A stretch of DNA of 64,000 bases, taken from the NCBI GenBank assembly GCA_035476815.1, contig DATILD010000042.1, forward strand, positions 62,001 to 126,000, read 5' to 3'. Each line of letters begins with the position of its first letter. Position 1 is the first letter of the stretch. The notes beneath the pieces were generated by a model that was given only the letters and a program-made list of their open reading frames with translations, did not search any database and was not told where the DNA came from. Below are positions 43,642-51,814 of the stretch, in pieces. The translations under genes and the position numbers were made by a program. This DNA comes from Methylibium sp035476815 (lineage in GTDB: Bacteria; Pseudomonadota; Gammaproteobacteria; Burkholderiales; Burkholderiaceae_C).

Positions 43642-43881
43642 TCAGAGGCCGAGCAGCTTCTTGGCTTCGCCCAGCGCCTTCATCGAATCGTCGTGCTTGC
43701 CGGCCTTGTGCGCGGCCTCGCCGTCGGCGCGCAGCGCCTTGACCTTGGCGAGGTCGGCGTCCGCCAGCTTGGTCCCGGCGGCGAGCTTGGCGTCGATCGC
43801 CTTCATCTCGTTCGGGCAGTTGTGGGCGAAGGCGGTGCCGGCGGCCAGCGCCAGCAGCAGCGGGAACAGGATCTTCTTCAT
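43642..43881 (-). CDS. small periplasmic protein, 79 aa
   Basis: Starts MKKILFPLLLALAAGTAFAHN, a clear signal peptide cleaved near AFA-HN. The mature part is about 59 residues, charged and helical (CPNEMKAIDAKLAAG, KALRADGEAAHKAGKHDDSM). GGAG precedes the start. A single mature Cys could dimerise the protein. No family name known to me. Confidence 0.7.
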   Translation of the reverse strand: MKKILFPLLLALAAGTAFAHNCPNEMKAIDAKLAAGTKLADADLAKVKALRADGEAAHKAGKHDDSMKALGEAKKLLGL

Positions 43882-44056
43882 CGCGGGGTCTCCTTGCGGT
43901 TGACGATCGGGCGGCCGCGGTACGGCGCCCGGTCGACGGCCAATGTAACGGCGCGGCATTGCCCCTGCCGCGTCGGGGTCTGATGCCGCGCGCGACGACC
44001 TGCCGGCACTCGCCCTCCGCCGGCAACGTGGCTATCCGGCATCCGCTTCCCAGTAG

Positions 44057-44542
44057 GGCGGTTCGCCGAACGCGCCGGTCCCGGGCGTTGCGCCGTGGGA
44101 GCAGATCGTTCGCCTGCCGGTGCTGTGGCACTTCGACTTCGGCGGCGCGGACGCAGAGCGCCTGGTGCGGGGCCGCGAGCGCATCTACCTCGACCGCTTC
44201 TGGAACGACTTTGCCGGCGATCCGCGCAAGATCGACGAGAGGACGCGCGCGCACTACGCGAAGCTGTACGCACGGCCCGGTGCGATGCGGGCCTCCTTCG
44301 CGCAGTTCCGCTCGATCCGCCAGGACAGCGAAGACAACGCCGCATCGGTGAAGACGAAGCTGACGATGCCGGTGCTCGCGATCGGCGGCGAGAAGTCGTT
44401 CGGCGCGAACCAGGCCGTGGTGATGCGCAACGCGGCGACGAACGTGACCGAACTCGTCGTCCCCGGCGCCGGCCACTGGCTGATGGAAGAAGCGACCGAC
44501 GTGACGGTCAAGGCGGTGCAGGATTTCCTCGCAACGCGCTGA
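44057..44542 (+). pseudogene. 5'-truncated alpha/beta hydrolase (epoxide-hydrolase-like)
   Basis: The frame opens after a stop at 44054 and encodes only the C-terminal half of a hydrolase: GVAPWEQI, LWHFDFGGADAERLVRGRE, IYLDRFWNDF, and the catalytic-His end PGAGHWLMEE. The N-terminal half with the oxyanion hole and nucleophile (about 150 residues) is missing. A GTG at 44120 could start a 140-residue product but it would be catalytically dead. Likely a decayed gene at the edge of the island that follows. Confidence 0.75.
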
Positions 44543-45344
44543 GTCGCGGACATCGGGCGCGACGCTTCGGCAGGGGAGCCGCCGGCGAGCGGCCTCTCTT
44601 GGCACCGGTCGTTCCGGCCGTGTCGACCTCAGTCTTCTCGCGATCCACAGCGGGCAGTTGCGACCGGCTCGCGAAGGACCGATTGGCAGCGGTTGCAGAC
44701 ACACGACAGCGGCCACTTCGCCCCAACTGCCTCAAAATGAATGCAGCCTCTCCATAGCCGCCCTGGGGCTTGAAACGCAGAAGATTGACCGATCACGGCA
44801 TCAGGTCCGGCTTCGCTGACGTCATCTCTCCCTGCAATGCGCGCCGTCGGACTCTCCGCCGCCAGCGAATGCATGCTCAACGTCGGGGGCGAGCCGTCTA
44901 GTCTTTGGAGTCTGGATGCGACCTTTCTATGCTCCCTGCTTGCGATCCCACGATCATCCGCAGCGCGCAAGCAGCTCCTGACCCTTCAGGGGTCGCTACC
45001 AATCAGGCTAGCATCCCGGCAAAAAGCGGGAGAACGCGTCGACGGACTACTTGGGAGCGGCAACCATCACTCACTTGTTCAGCTCAGGGAAGTTCCCGCG
45101 GGTACTGCGCACTCGCGCCTTGAGGTTGAGTCTCGAGGTGACAGGTCCGTCGATCTGCGGAATTCCAGACAGTCCGGGTCGACCCCGGGCGCGCTCATGT
45201 CCGGTAGCAGGGCCTCGTCGGTCGCTCGCCAAAGCGAACGCCGGGCTGACGGTTGTGCGTTTGCTGCAGATCTGCAGAATCCAGCTCGGAGTACGCTGTT
45301 GGGCGCTGCGCTTCGCTGCCTCATCAACCCCTTGAAGCCGACTC
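44543..45344. other. 802-base intergenic region, no gene recognised
   Basis: No ORF here has convincing codon use or a known motif. Composition drops from the flanking high GC, marking the left edge of the accessory island. The only structured element I note is the palindrome at 45264-45277. No tRNA, integrase or clear direct repeat is seen. Confidence 0.5.
45264..45277. promoter_or_regulatory. perfect 14-base palindrome CTGCAGATCTGCAG
   Basis: Lies 68 bases before the dual-GHKL gene. Its central GCAGATCTGC recurs at 45375-45384 inside the first codons of that gene. Two copies around the start suggest an operator, but this is unsupported beyond symmetry. Confidence 0.35.
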
Positions 45345-47696
45345 ATGACCGAACCAAAGAAGGCCGACACCATCGCAGATCTGCAAAAGGCACTGGTCGA
45401 CGTCCTCACGCTGCCTCAGCTGGATTTCACGCAACTGGTGGACATCAGCACCAGACTTTCGCGCCTCGATCCGGACTACGTCCGGTTTGCCAGCGACAGC
45501 GGCCTGATCGATCGCCTAGGTCAGGAACTGGTGGCGCGACAAGAGACCGCGGTTTCGGAACTCGTCAAGAACGCCTACGACGCCGACGCACGCGAACTTC
45601 AGGTCACGTTCGTCGACGCTGAGTCCGCTGGCGGCAGTCTCCGCTTGGTTGACGACGGGAACGGGATGACTCGTGACCAACTCATCAACGGGTTCATGCG
45701 GCTGGCCAGCACCGAGAAGCAGGCCTTCCCGGTCTCCCCCCTGTATCGGCGGGCTCGCGCCGGCCGAAAGGGGATCGGCCGATTCTCGGCCCAACGCCTT
45801 GGCGCAAGACTTGAACTGGTCACCCAGACAGCGGACGCCGCCCACGCGTGGAAGCTGTGCATTGACTGGAGGAAGTTTGCGTCAGGCACAGATCTGCATC
45901 AGGTCGCTACCCGGATCGAGGTGGTGCCCAAGGAGCGCCCGAAGGGCACGACCCTGAACATCTTAGGCCTGAGGGATCGTTGGTCGGATGCACAAATCAG
46001 CCGCGTCTTCCGATACGTTGAGGAACTGCTGGACCCTTTTCCTTACGCAGGACCGACCTCGGGCTCGGCGCCTGACCGCGCAGACGCCGATCCAGGCTTC
46101 AAGGCCGTCTTTCTACGCAGGACCGAAAGTGAAGAACGCCTGGTCGCCAGCGAGGACCGAATGGTGCTTGAGCACGCCATCGCGAAGATCCATGCGGAGG
46201 TCGACCAGGACGGAAAGGCGTGGACAACATTGGTGAGTGACCGCCTGGGTCTCAACGAAACGGAACCTCTTCGTATCAACGACAGCGTGTCACAGACAAC
46301 GTTTCCGCACCTTCGGAAGGTCAAGCTTGATGCTCACTACTTCATCTACGAGACCGACCTCATGCCGTCGCAAGTCAGGGGACGACTGCAGAGATTGGGT
46401 AGTGAACAGGGCGGGTTTCGACTGTATCGCAATGGCTTTCGCGTACTGCCCTACGGAGAACGCAGGAATGATTGGTTAGGTCTGGACGAGCAAAGTCGAC
46501 GTCGCGCCATTCTTCCCGCGATTGCCAATTCCAACTGGCTCGGAGCGATCTCAATCGTCGATCCCGAGCACGACGTATTTTTCGAAGTCTCGAGTCGCGA
46601 AGGGTTGGCGATGAACGCAGCCATGAGCGAGCTCATCCAGTTCGGGCTCGCCGTGGCGGTGAAGTGTGCCACGCGAGTAGCCTCGATCCGTGGACGCAAA
46701 GTCAAAGCGGGCAGCCGGTCCCAGAGAAGCCCGCAGCCTCGGCCGCCGACACCAGAAGCGCTGCGAGAAGCCGCAGCCGATCTGAGGAGTACTCCTGATG
46801 GGCGGAGCTCGGCGCCCGACACAGCGGATTCTGGACCGTCAGACGGCCACACGGCCGCTGATGGATCGGCGCAAGAAGCCAGCGGCGCGACCGCTTCCGA
46901 GCCCTCTAAGCGGGTCGTGGCCTCGCAGTTGCTGGTAGCGGCAGCGGACCAGATCGAGGAGCAAAGCAAGGAAATCGAGATGCTGCGTGTGCTCTCGAGT
47001 CTGGGACTGGTGGTCGCGACCTTCACGCACGAAGCGAGAAATCGAGTGATGTCTATGCGGGATCTGCTCGAGCTCCTGCTCAGTGATCCGTCGTTGCCGG
47101 AAGCGTCGTTGCGCAGGGTCGTCGATCTGCGCGCAGCAACCAACGACCTCAAGTCCTATCTAGGCTACTTCGAGAACTCTCTCTCCGAGATGCAAAGGAG
47201 GGAGCTCGAACAACAAGACGTCTCTGCCCTTCTCTATGAGTTTGTCCGAGCTTTCAAGCCGATATCGGACCGATGGAACATCACCATCGAAACGTACATT
47301 GACGAGGGCCTTGTTACGAAACCTATGCTCGCGTCGGAATGGTCTTCCATCTTGACGAACCTCTTCACAAATTCGGTCAAGGCAATCAAACGAGCAGAAC
47401 GAGACAGAGGACAGATACTAATTCGCGCCGCTCGCGTAGATGGATGGATTCAAGTAGATTTCGTTGATAACGGCGATGGAATTGCGCGGGAGCATTGGGA
47501 TCGCATCTTTGATCCATTCTTTACGCTATCGGCCACCGCACACGATGACGATCTCACCGGCATGGGCCTGGGACTCAAAATCGTGAAGGACACCGTCACA
47601 AGCCGAAATGGGCAGGTCTTTGTGGTTGAGCCACCCGCCAACTTCCATGCGCGTATGCGAGTCAAAATTCCCGCAGATCAGCATCCCACTCCATGA
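45345..47696 (+). CDS. dual GHKL ATPase: MORC/HSP90-like N-terminus, histidine-kinase-like C-terminus
   Basis: 783 residues. The N-terminal GHKL domain has the Glu/Asn motif ELVKNAYDAD (Glu72, Asn76), VDDGNGM (103-108) and a lid GRKGIGRFS (140-148), as in MutL/MORC/HSP90-type ATPases. After a Ser/Pro-rich linker (about 455-530) comes a dimerisation helix with FTHEARN (His562), then a kinase GHKL domain with NLFTNSVKAI, DNGDGI and GMGLGLKIV. So a sensor ATPase is fused to a kinase that could phosphorylate the receiver protein encoded next (ATGA overlap). No membrane segment. A stress- or phage-sensing role is inferred. Confidence 0.8.
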   Translation: MTEPKKADTIADLQKALVDVLTLPQLDFTQLVDISTRLSRLDPDYVRFASDSGLIDRLGQELVARQETAVSELVKNAYDADARELQVTFVDAESAGGSLRLVDDGNGMTRDQLINGFMRLASTEKQAFPVSPLYRRARAGRKGIGRFSAQRLGARLELVTQTADAAHAWKLCIDWRKFASGTDLHQVATRIEVVPKERPKGTTLNILGLRDRWSDAQISRVFRYVEELLDPFPYAGPTSGSAPDRADADPGFKAVFLRRTESEERLVASEDRMVLEHAIAKIHAEVDQDGKAWTTLVSDRLGLNETEPLRINDSVSQTTFPHLRKVKLDAHYFIYETDLMPSQVRGRLQRLGSEQGGFRLYRNGFRVLPYGERRNDWLGLDEQSRRRAILPAIANSNWLGAISIVDPEHDVFFEVSSREGLAMNAAMSELIQFGLAVAVKCATRVASIRGRKVKAGSRSQRSPQPRPPTPEALREAAADLRSTPDGRSSAPDTADSGPSDGHTAADGSAQEASGATASEPSKRVVASQLLVAAADQIEEQSKEIEMLRVLSSLGLVVATFTHEARNRVMSMRDLLELLLSDPSLPEASLRRVVDLRAATNDLKSYLGYFENSLSEMQRRELEQQDVSALLYEFVRAFKPISDRWNITIETYIDEGLVTKPMLASEWSSILTNLFTNSVKAIKRAERDRGQILIRAARVDGWIQVDFVDNGDGIAREHWDRIFDPFFTLSATAHDDDLTGMGLGLKIVKDTVTSRNGQVFVVEPPANFHARMRVKIPADQHPTP

Positions 47697-48802
47697 CTTC
47701 AATCAACTATCTTTGCATTGATGATCAGCCGAGCGAAGTCCGGGCAAAGCTTGAGCTGCTGGGCCGCGCGTCGGACCACCTGCGGTTCGACTGTGTTCAG
47801 CCGACGAAGGCGATCAACGACACGGTCAAGCAGATCGAATCGCGTAAGCAGGAGATCAGCGGCCTATTGATTGATCTTCGTCTAGACCGTGTTGCGGGCA
47901 ATGAGGGGCGCGTCCAGTACAACGCCCCCACGATTGCGCAGCACATTCGCAGCTTAATGGCGCAGAAGAAGTTGCCGCCGCTGCCCGTGGTGCTGTGGAC
48001 ATTGCCGACGGTGAAGAAGTCACTCTACGACCCCGACCGTCTCAGCCATGATCTTTTCGACGAGTTCATCGATAAGGACGAACTGGAAGGCGCCGAGCGG
48101 TTTGCAGCTACGGCTAACGTCCTGATCGATCTGGCGCAGGGATATGAGCAGCTCGCGGCCAGCCTGACTCGCTCCAAGAAGCTGTCGTCCATCCTTGGGG
48201 CGCCCAAGTCCGCGATCGACCCGCGCGCCGACGCGGCGTTCGACGCCGAACAGACAAATGGGCGCTCGGTGAGTGATGCAGCCCGATTCATTCTGTCAGA
48301 CGTTGTTCGCCGAGAAGGGCTCCTGGTCTCGATAGGCACCGTATGCGCACGACTTGGCGTTCGCGTGGACGCGTTCTTGGGATCAAAGTTGGAGACCTCC
48401 TTGGCACCCTTCCGATACAAGGGTCCGTTCTCAGGACGCCAGCCGCTGTGGTGGTGGAAGGCGGTCCAGAACTGGTGGTCGACCAACTTCAGGGAATGTC
48501 CAACTGTGCTCTCACTGGAGGCTTCTCAGCGTGTCCAACTGCTGCACGCAAAGGCGCTGATTGGAGCAGAGGCCGAAGCGAAGCGAATCAACGAAGCGTA
48601 CAGCAGCCGTTTTACAAGTTTGTGCGAGGTGAAGAGGGAGCCCTTGGACCCGATAGACGGATATTTACTGGATGCTTCCCAGTCGCGCCCATGGCTTGAC
48701 CGGCAGTACGTATCGCAAGTTGTGGCGCGATCGCCAGCGCATTTCGGTTTTGACTTGAACCGGCTTGATCCCCTTGTTCGGGCTCGCCTGCGCAGCAGTT
48801 AG
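47693..48802 (+). CDS. receiver-domain protein with unassigned C-terminal domain
   Basis: 369 residues. The N-terminus is CheY-like: YLCIDDQPSE (Asp10/Asp11), phosphoacceptor Asp61 in GLLIDLRLD, a beta-4 end VVLWTLP with Thr, and Lys in EFIDKDEL. Residues ~200-369 (FILSDVVRREGLL, RQPLWWWKAVQNWW, DASQSRPWLDRQYV) match no DNA-binding output domain I know and may be the effector. The start overlaps the kinase stop (ATGA), so they form a cognate pair. Confidence 0.68.
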   Translation: MTSINYLCIDDQPSEVRAKLELLGRASDHLRFDCVQPTKAINDTVKQIESRKQEISGLLIDLRLDRVAGNEGRVQYNAPTIAQHIRSLMAQKKLPPLPVVLWTLPTVKKSLYDPDRLSHDLFDEFIDKDELEGAERFAATANVLIDLAQGYEQLAASLTRSKKLSSILGAPKSAIDPRADAAFDAEQTNGRSVSDAARFILSDVVRREGLLVSIGTVCARLGVRVDAFLGSKLETSLAPFRYKGPFSGRQPLWWWKAVQNWWSTNFRECPTVLSLEASQRVQLLHAKALIGAEAEAKRINEAYSSRFTSLCEVKREPLDPIDGYLLDASQSRPWLDRQYVSQVVARSPAHFGFDLNRLDPLVRARLRSS

Positions 48803-48814
48803 CCCGCCCGTCGC

Positions 48815-49537
48815 ATGCAGATCGTCACCTCCGCGCAAGTTTCACAGGAGCTCAGTGAACTGGGTCATGTGCTCCTGGGTCTTGGGATCATCTTCGATGA
48901 CAAGCCGATCCAGGACTCAGCCCAACAGGTGCTCAACAGCCGTGTGGGGCTCTGGTACTACCAGATTGATCAGCTCCTGATCGAGGTTGGTGGCAAGGGA
49001 CTCAGGTATTTTCCGACGCATGCCTCGGGCACGACCCAATGTCGCCTGGATATGACTGTGGAGGGATTTGTGAACCGTACGAACGATGACGACGATCCGT
49101 TGAAGCACAACGGCGTCCAGATCTTCTTGAGCAGCAGCGTTGGAGTCAAGAAGTACAACGCTGCATGGCACTTCGATGCTCAAGGTGCCCGGACTGCGGG
49201 TCATTGCCTACACCCTCGATACCACATGACTTTCGGAGGCCGGCAGCTCTTTCCCCAATTGGCCGTCGACAACGCGACGCACCAGATGCGCAATCTGCTG
49301 CTCTTGGATTCTCCCAGATTGGCGCACCCCCCTTTGGACTTGGCATTGGCGGTCGATTTCGTGCTGTCGCATTTCGCTGGCCCGAAGTGGGCCAAGGCGC
49401 GGCAGAGCGCCGACTATGTTCGGCATTTGAAGCGCTCGCAAGAGCGACTGTGGAAGCCGTATTTCTCCGCCGCTTCGAAGATCTGTGCTGGATCGCCCAA
49501 TGGCTGGGGTCCAAGCCCCTGGCCTCAGCTGGTGTGA
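48815..49537 (+). CDS. unrecognised 240-aa protein of the GHKL/receiver island
   Basis: Third gene of the operon, 12 bases after the receiver gene. No known motif is recognised. Features seen: HPRYHMTFGGRQLFPQ, a LLLLDSPRLAHPPLDLALAVD segment, and a C-terminal KRSQERLWKPYF. Many His/Asp/Glu residues could form a metal-dependent active site, but no PD-(D/E)xK or HNH signature is clear. It converges on the methyltransferase gene with a 13-base overlap. It could be an effector or nuclease; that is a guess. Confidence 0.6.
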   Translation: MQIVTSAQVSQELSELGHVLLGLGIIFDDKPIQDSAQQVLNSRVGLWYYQIDQLLIEVGGKGLRYFPTHASGTTQCRLDMTVEGFVNRTNDDDDPLKHNGVQIFLSSSVGVKKYNAAWHFDAQGARTAGHCLHPRYHMTFGGRQLFPQLAVDNATHQMRNLLLLDSPRLAHPPLDLALAVDFVLSHFAGPKWAKARQSADYVRHLKRSQERLWKPYFSAASKICAGSPNGWGPSPWPQLV

Positions 49538-51222
49538 CGCTTGGCGCGGGAAGCCCCAAGCCGCATCTGCCGCAGGCTGTCCAGCTGGGCTCGAAACCTC
49601 TCGCACTCCGATGCGCTGATTAGTTGAGGCTCGATGAGCAGCAGTCGATCCGCTTCTCGATGAGCGTCCTCAAGACGCGCCTGGCGTATGAGCTGGTCAA
49701 TAACACTGGCATGGTGTCTCGCTTGGTCAAGCCCCAACGCCTCAAGCGACGCGGGTAGGCTCACGCGTCTGACGTCAGACGGTTCCAGCTTCAACGCCCC
49801 TCCGCCCAGCTTGCGCGAGAGGAGCTCAGCAGACAGTTGGGCGATCGACGTCATGGAGGCCAACCCCAACGCAAATTTGTTGATTCCGCTCTTCGCGGGC
49901 ATCAAGCGGTACATCGAATTGGTGCAGGCAGTCGCGGCATCATTGATCATCAACCTGAAGTAGCCGTTGTGCAGACTCGGGACAAATCCGAGCGCAGTGG
50001 TGCAACAGTTCATACGCCACCAGGGTTTCCGTTTTGCAAACGTGCGATTCTTTGATCGCTGCTCACCCTGGTAGCTCGCCAGATAGCGGGCGACTTCCGG
50101 GCAGGGCTCACCTGATGAGGGCGTCAGCAGGAAACTGTCCACGGGATCGTCTGCACGAACGACAGCCCGCTGCGCGGTGCTGGAGCCGCGGAGGACGGCG
50201 GTCAGTTCGGACGGCCCGATCCCCAAGTTCATCCATTCAGCCAACGGCTTCACGAAGAAGGGAACATCGCCCGTGACCTCGCCGATACAGGGGTGGAAGA
50301 AGTCGCCGAGCGGCTTGAGTTTTGACTTGGTGTTGAGGTCATCGAGCGCGGCCTGCGCTGACTTGCGCAGGGCCTGCTGGTCGGTTTCCAATGCCGCCGG
50401 CTCGTCCCAGAGGTAGTTCTCCTCTAGCGACTCACAAGCGACATGCGTGGCCCGGGTTGGCGTGTCCCAGCCAAGCGGAGCGTAGCCGTCGGCTAGCAGG
50501 AGACAAGTGCGTTCCTGGGCACCCGAACTGAGGAACAGACGCTCATTCACCTCTACAACACGAACAGAACGAAAGAGGTGTTCCAAGCGGGTTCGTACCG
50601 GCGTGGCGTAATTGCTGGCTAGGTAAGAGCTGGGGAGCACAAAGGCAATTCTTCCGCCCTCCTTGAGGAACTGGATGCTGTGTGCGACGAAGTAAAGCCA
50701 GAGCGCCGCCTCCATGGAGAACCCACAGTTGTAGCGCCGCCTCCATTCCTGAACGGACTCCCGCTGATCCGGCGACATCTGGCGGTAAGCCACGAAGGGC
50801 GGATTCGCCAGCACCACGTCAGCGGTGCGCGCCTGCGGATAAACCTTCAAGAAGTCGGAGAGCGTGAACTGCTTATGGGCCTTGCCATCGGCAAACAATC
50901 CTTGGAGGTGGACGAACGCTTCTGGATCGACGTCATAGCCCTGTAGCTGTACCGCGGGGGCTTCGGCTCCAAGTTCGGTCAGGCGCGCAACGGCGGCCGA
51001 CAGCAGTGCGCAGCCTCCGAAGCTGGGCTCCAGCAGCGTCTCTCTGGCATCGCGGATTGCCCACTTGGCAAGGACTGCAGCAGCATGGCTTGGGGTGTAG
51101 TAAATGCCCAGATTGCGCCGCCGGACGGCATCGGCCACGAGAGGGTTAGCGGTGGCTCTCGTGGCATCAACGAGCATGGTCATCGGAGACGGTGGGGGCG
51201 GCAGTGCCTGCCGTCTGGTCAT
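49525..51222 (-). CDS. Eco57I-type N6-adenine DNA methyltransferase
   Basis: 565 residues from ATG 51222, chosen because AAGGG sits four to eight bases upstream; ATGs at 51183 and 51177 are alternatives. An N-terminal GIYYTPSHAAAVLAKWA, SAM motif I LLEPSFGGCALL and the catalytic motif IV NPPFVAYR define a gamma-type N6-adenine methylase. The C-terminal ~300 residues should be the target recognition region. No helicase or recognisable endonuclease is fused. It may protect self DNA for the convergent GHKL/receiver operon, or be an orphan modifier. Confidence 0.8.
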   Translation of the reverse strand: MTRRQALPPPPSPMTMLVDATRATANPLVADAVRRRNLGIYYTPSHAAAVLAKWAIRDARETLLEPSFGGCALLSAAVARLTELGAEAPAVQLQGYDVDPEAFVHLQGLFADGKAHKQFTLSDFLKVYPQARTADVVLANPPFVAYRQMSPDQRESVQEWRRRYNCGFSMEAALWLYFVAHSIQFLKEGGRIAFVLPSSYLASNYATPVRTRLEHLFRSVRVVEVNERLFLSSGAQERTCLLLADGYAPLGWDTPTRATHVACESLEENYLWDEPAALETDQQALRKSAQAALDDLNTKSKLKPLGDFFHPCIGEVTGDVPFFVKPLAEWMNLGIGPSELTAVLRGSSTAQRAVVRADDPVDSFLLTPSSGEPCPEVARYLASYQGEQRSKNRTFAKRKPWWRMNCCTTALGFVPSLHNGYFRLMINDAATACTNSMYRLMPAKSGINKFALGLASMTSIAQLSAELLSRKLGGGALKLEPSDVRRVSLPASLEALGLDQARHHASVIDQLIRQARLEDAHREADRLLLIEPQLISASECERFRAQLDSLRQMRLGASRAKRHTS

Positions 51223-51382
51223 GCGCCCTTCTAAGGACGGTCGCCTCAAATTCCACGTCTATCTCCACCGTTACGCGGTCGCCCGCAGCTAGCCCCAAGG
51301 TGATCAACAGATGCTCGGCCCACGCCTCGCGTCGCAACCTCTGGATCTGGACAGCACGGAATGGGACTCTCTGAATACTCAT
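51167..51382 (-). CDS. small ORF (71 aa) overlapping the methyltransferase start
   Basis: Begins MSIQRVPFRAVQIQRLRREAW and has a beta-strand-like GDRVTVEIDVEFEA. It lies upstream of, and overlaps, the methyltransferase gene by 56 bases. The first part has plausible coding character, the end (overlap) does not. It could be a controller/antitoxin-like leader protein. Its ATG sits directly at a triple TGATCC repeat. Confidence 0.4.
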   Translation of the reverse strand: MSIQRVPFRAVQIQRLRREAWAEHLLITLGLAAGDRVTVEIDVEFEATVLRRAHDQTAGTAAPTVSDDHAR

Positions 51383-51405
51383 GATCCACTGATCCTATGT
51401 GATCC
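51382..51405. repeat. three direct TGATCC repeats
   Basis: TGATCC at 51382-51387, 51390-51395 and 51400-51405, spaced 8 and 10 bases apart, immediately upstream of the small ORF and methyltransferase. Near-helical spacing suggests operator half-sites for autoregulation. Confidence 0.4.
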
Positions 51406-51814
51406 CGCCCGCGCTTGTATAGGCCGTCGGCAACGCTGCGGACCGTGGCCGATCTAGCCAATTGATTCGAGGCACTCTCCTACGACCGGCAGTCCTGCGT
51501 ACGGTGATGTCTTGGTGCCCCGAGCCTGGGCGACCTCCGAGTTGGTTTGCCGAAGGCCTGTTTTGGCTCGGCAACAGCAAGTTCGCCAAGACCGGCGAGC
51601 GCCCGTTCCCAGTCTGAAGCGGTACGTCGGTCCGGGGCGGTGAACTGCCGCTAGTGGCCGGCCTCGGCCGTCGAGCACACCCTCCTACCGAAGCTCGGCT
51701 CAGCGCAGCATTGCCGACCTTCTCGCAGGCATATCCGAACGCCCCTGATGGGCCGGTCCTGTCAATGCAGGACCTGAGTCCGCCTGCGGGCCCCCACCGC
51801 ACCCGCTCCCTAGA
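51406..51814. other. intergenic region at the right edge of the island
   Basis: About 400 bases without a recognisable gene. Short open frames on both strands have no family resemblance. It marks the return from the lower-GC island to high-GC core DNA at 51815. No integrase, tRNA or clear repeat matching the left edge. Confidence 0.45.

Noticed and set aside
44837..45622. Open frame overlapping the dual-GHKL start
   Set aside because: It has no known motif and its frame conflicts with the well-supported GHKL coding sequence from 45345.
45345..48802. Calling the kinase-receiver pair a known Detocs system
   Set aside because: Detocs has its own three-gene composition with a nucleoside phosphorylase-type effector. 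Here the N-terminal MORC-like ATPase and methylase differ and no such effector is visible.
45345..51382. Calling the island a classical type I, II or III restriction-modification system
   Set aside because: No helicase, specificity subunit or recognised endonuclease was found. Only the methylase is typical, and the GHKL and receiver pair is not part of those systems.
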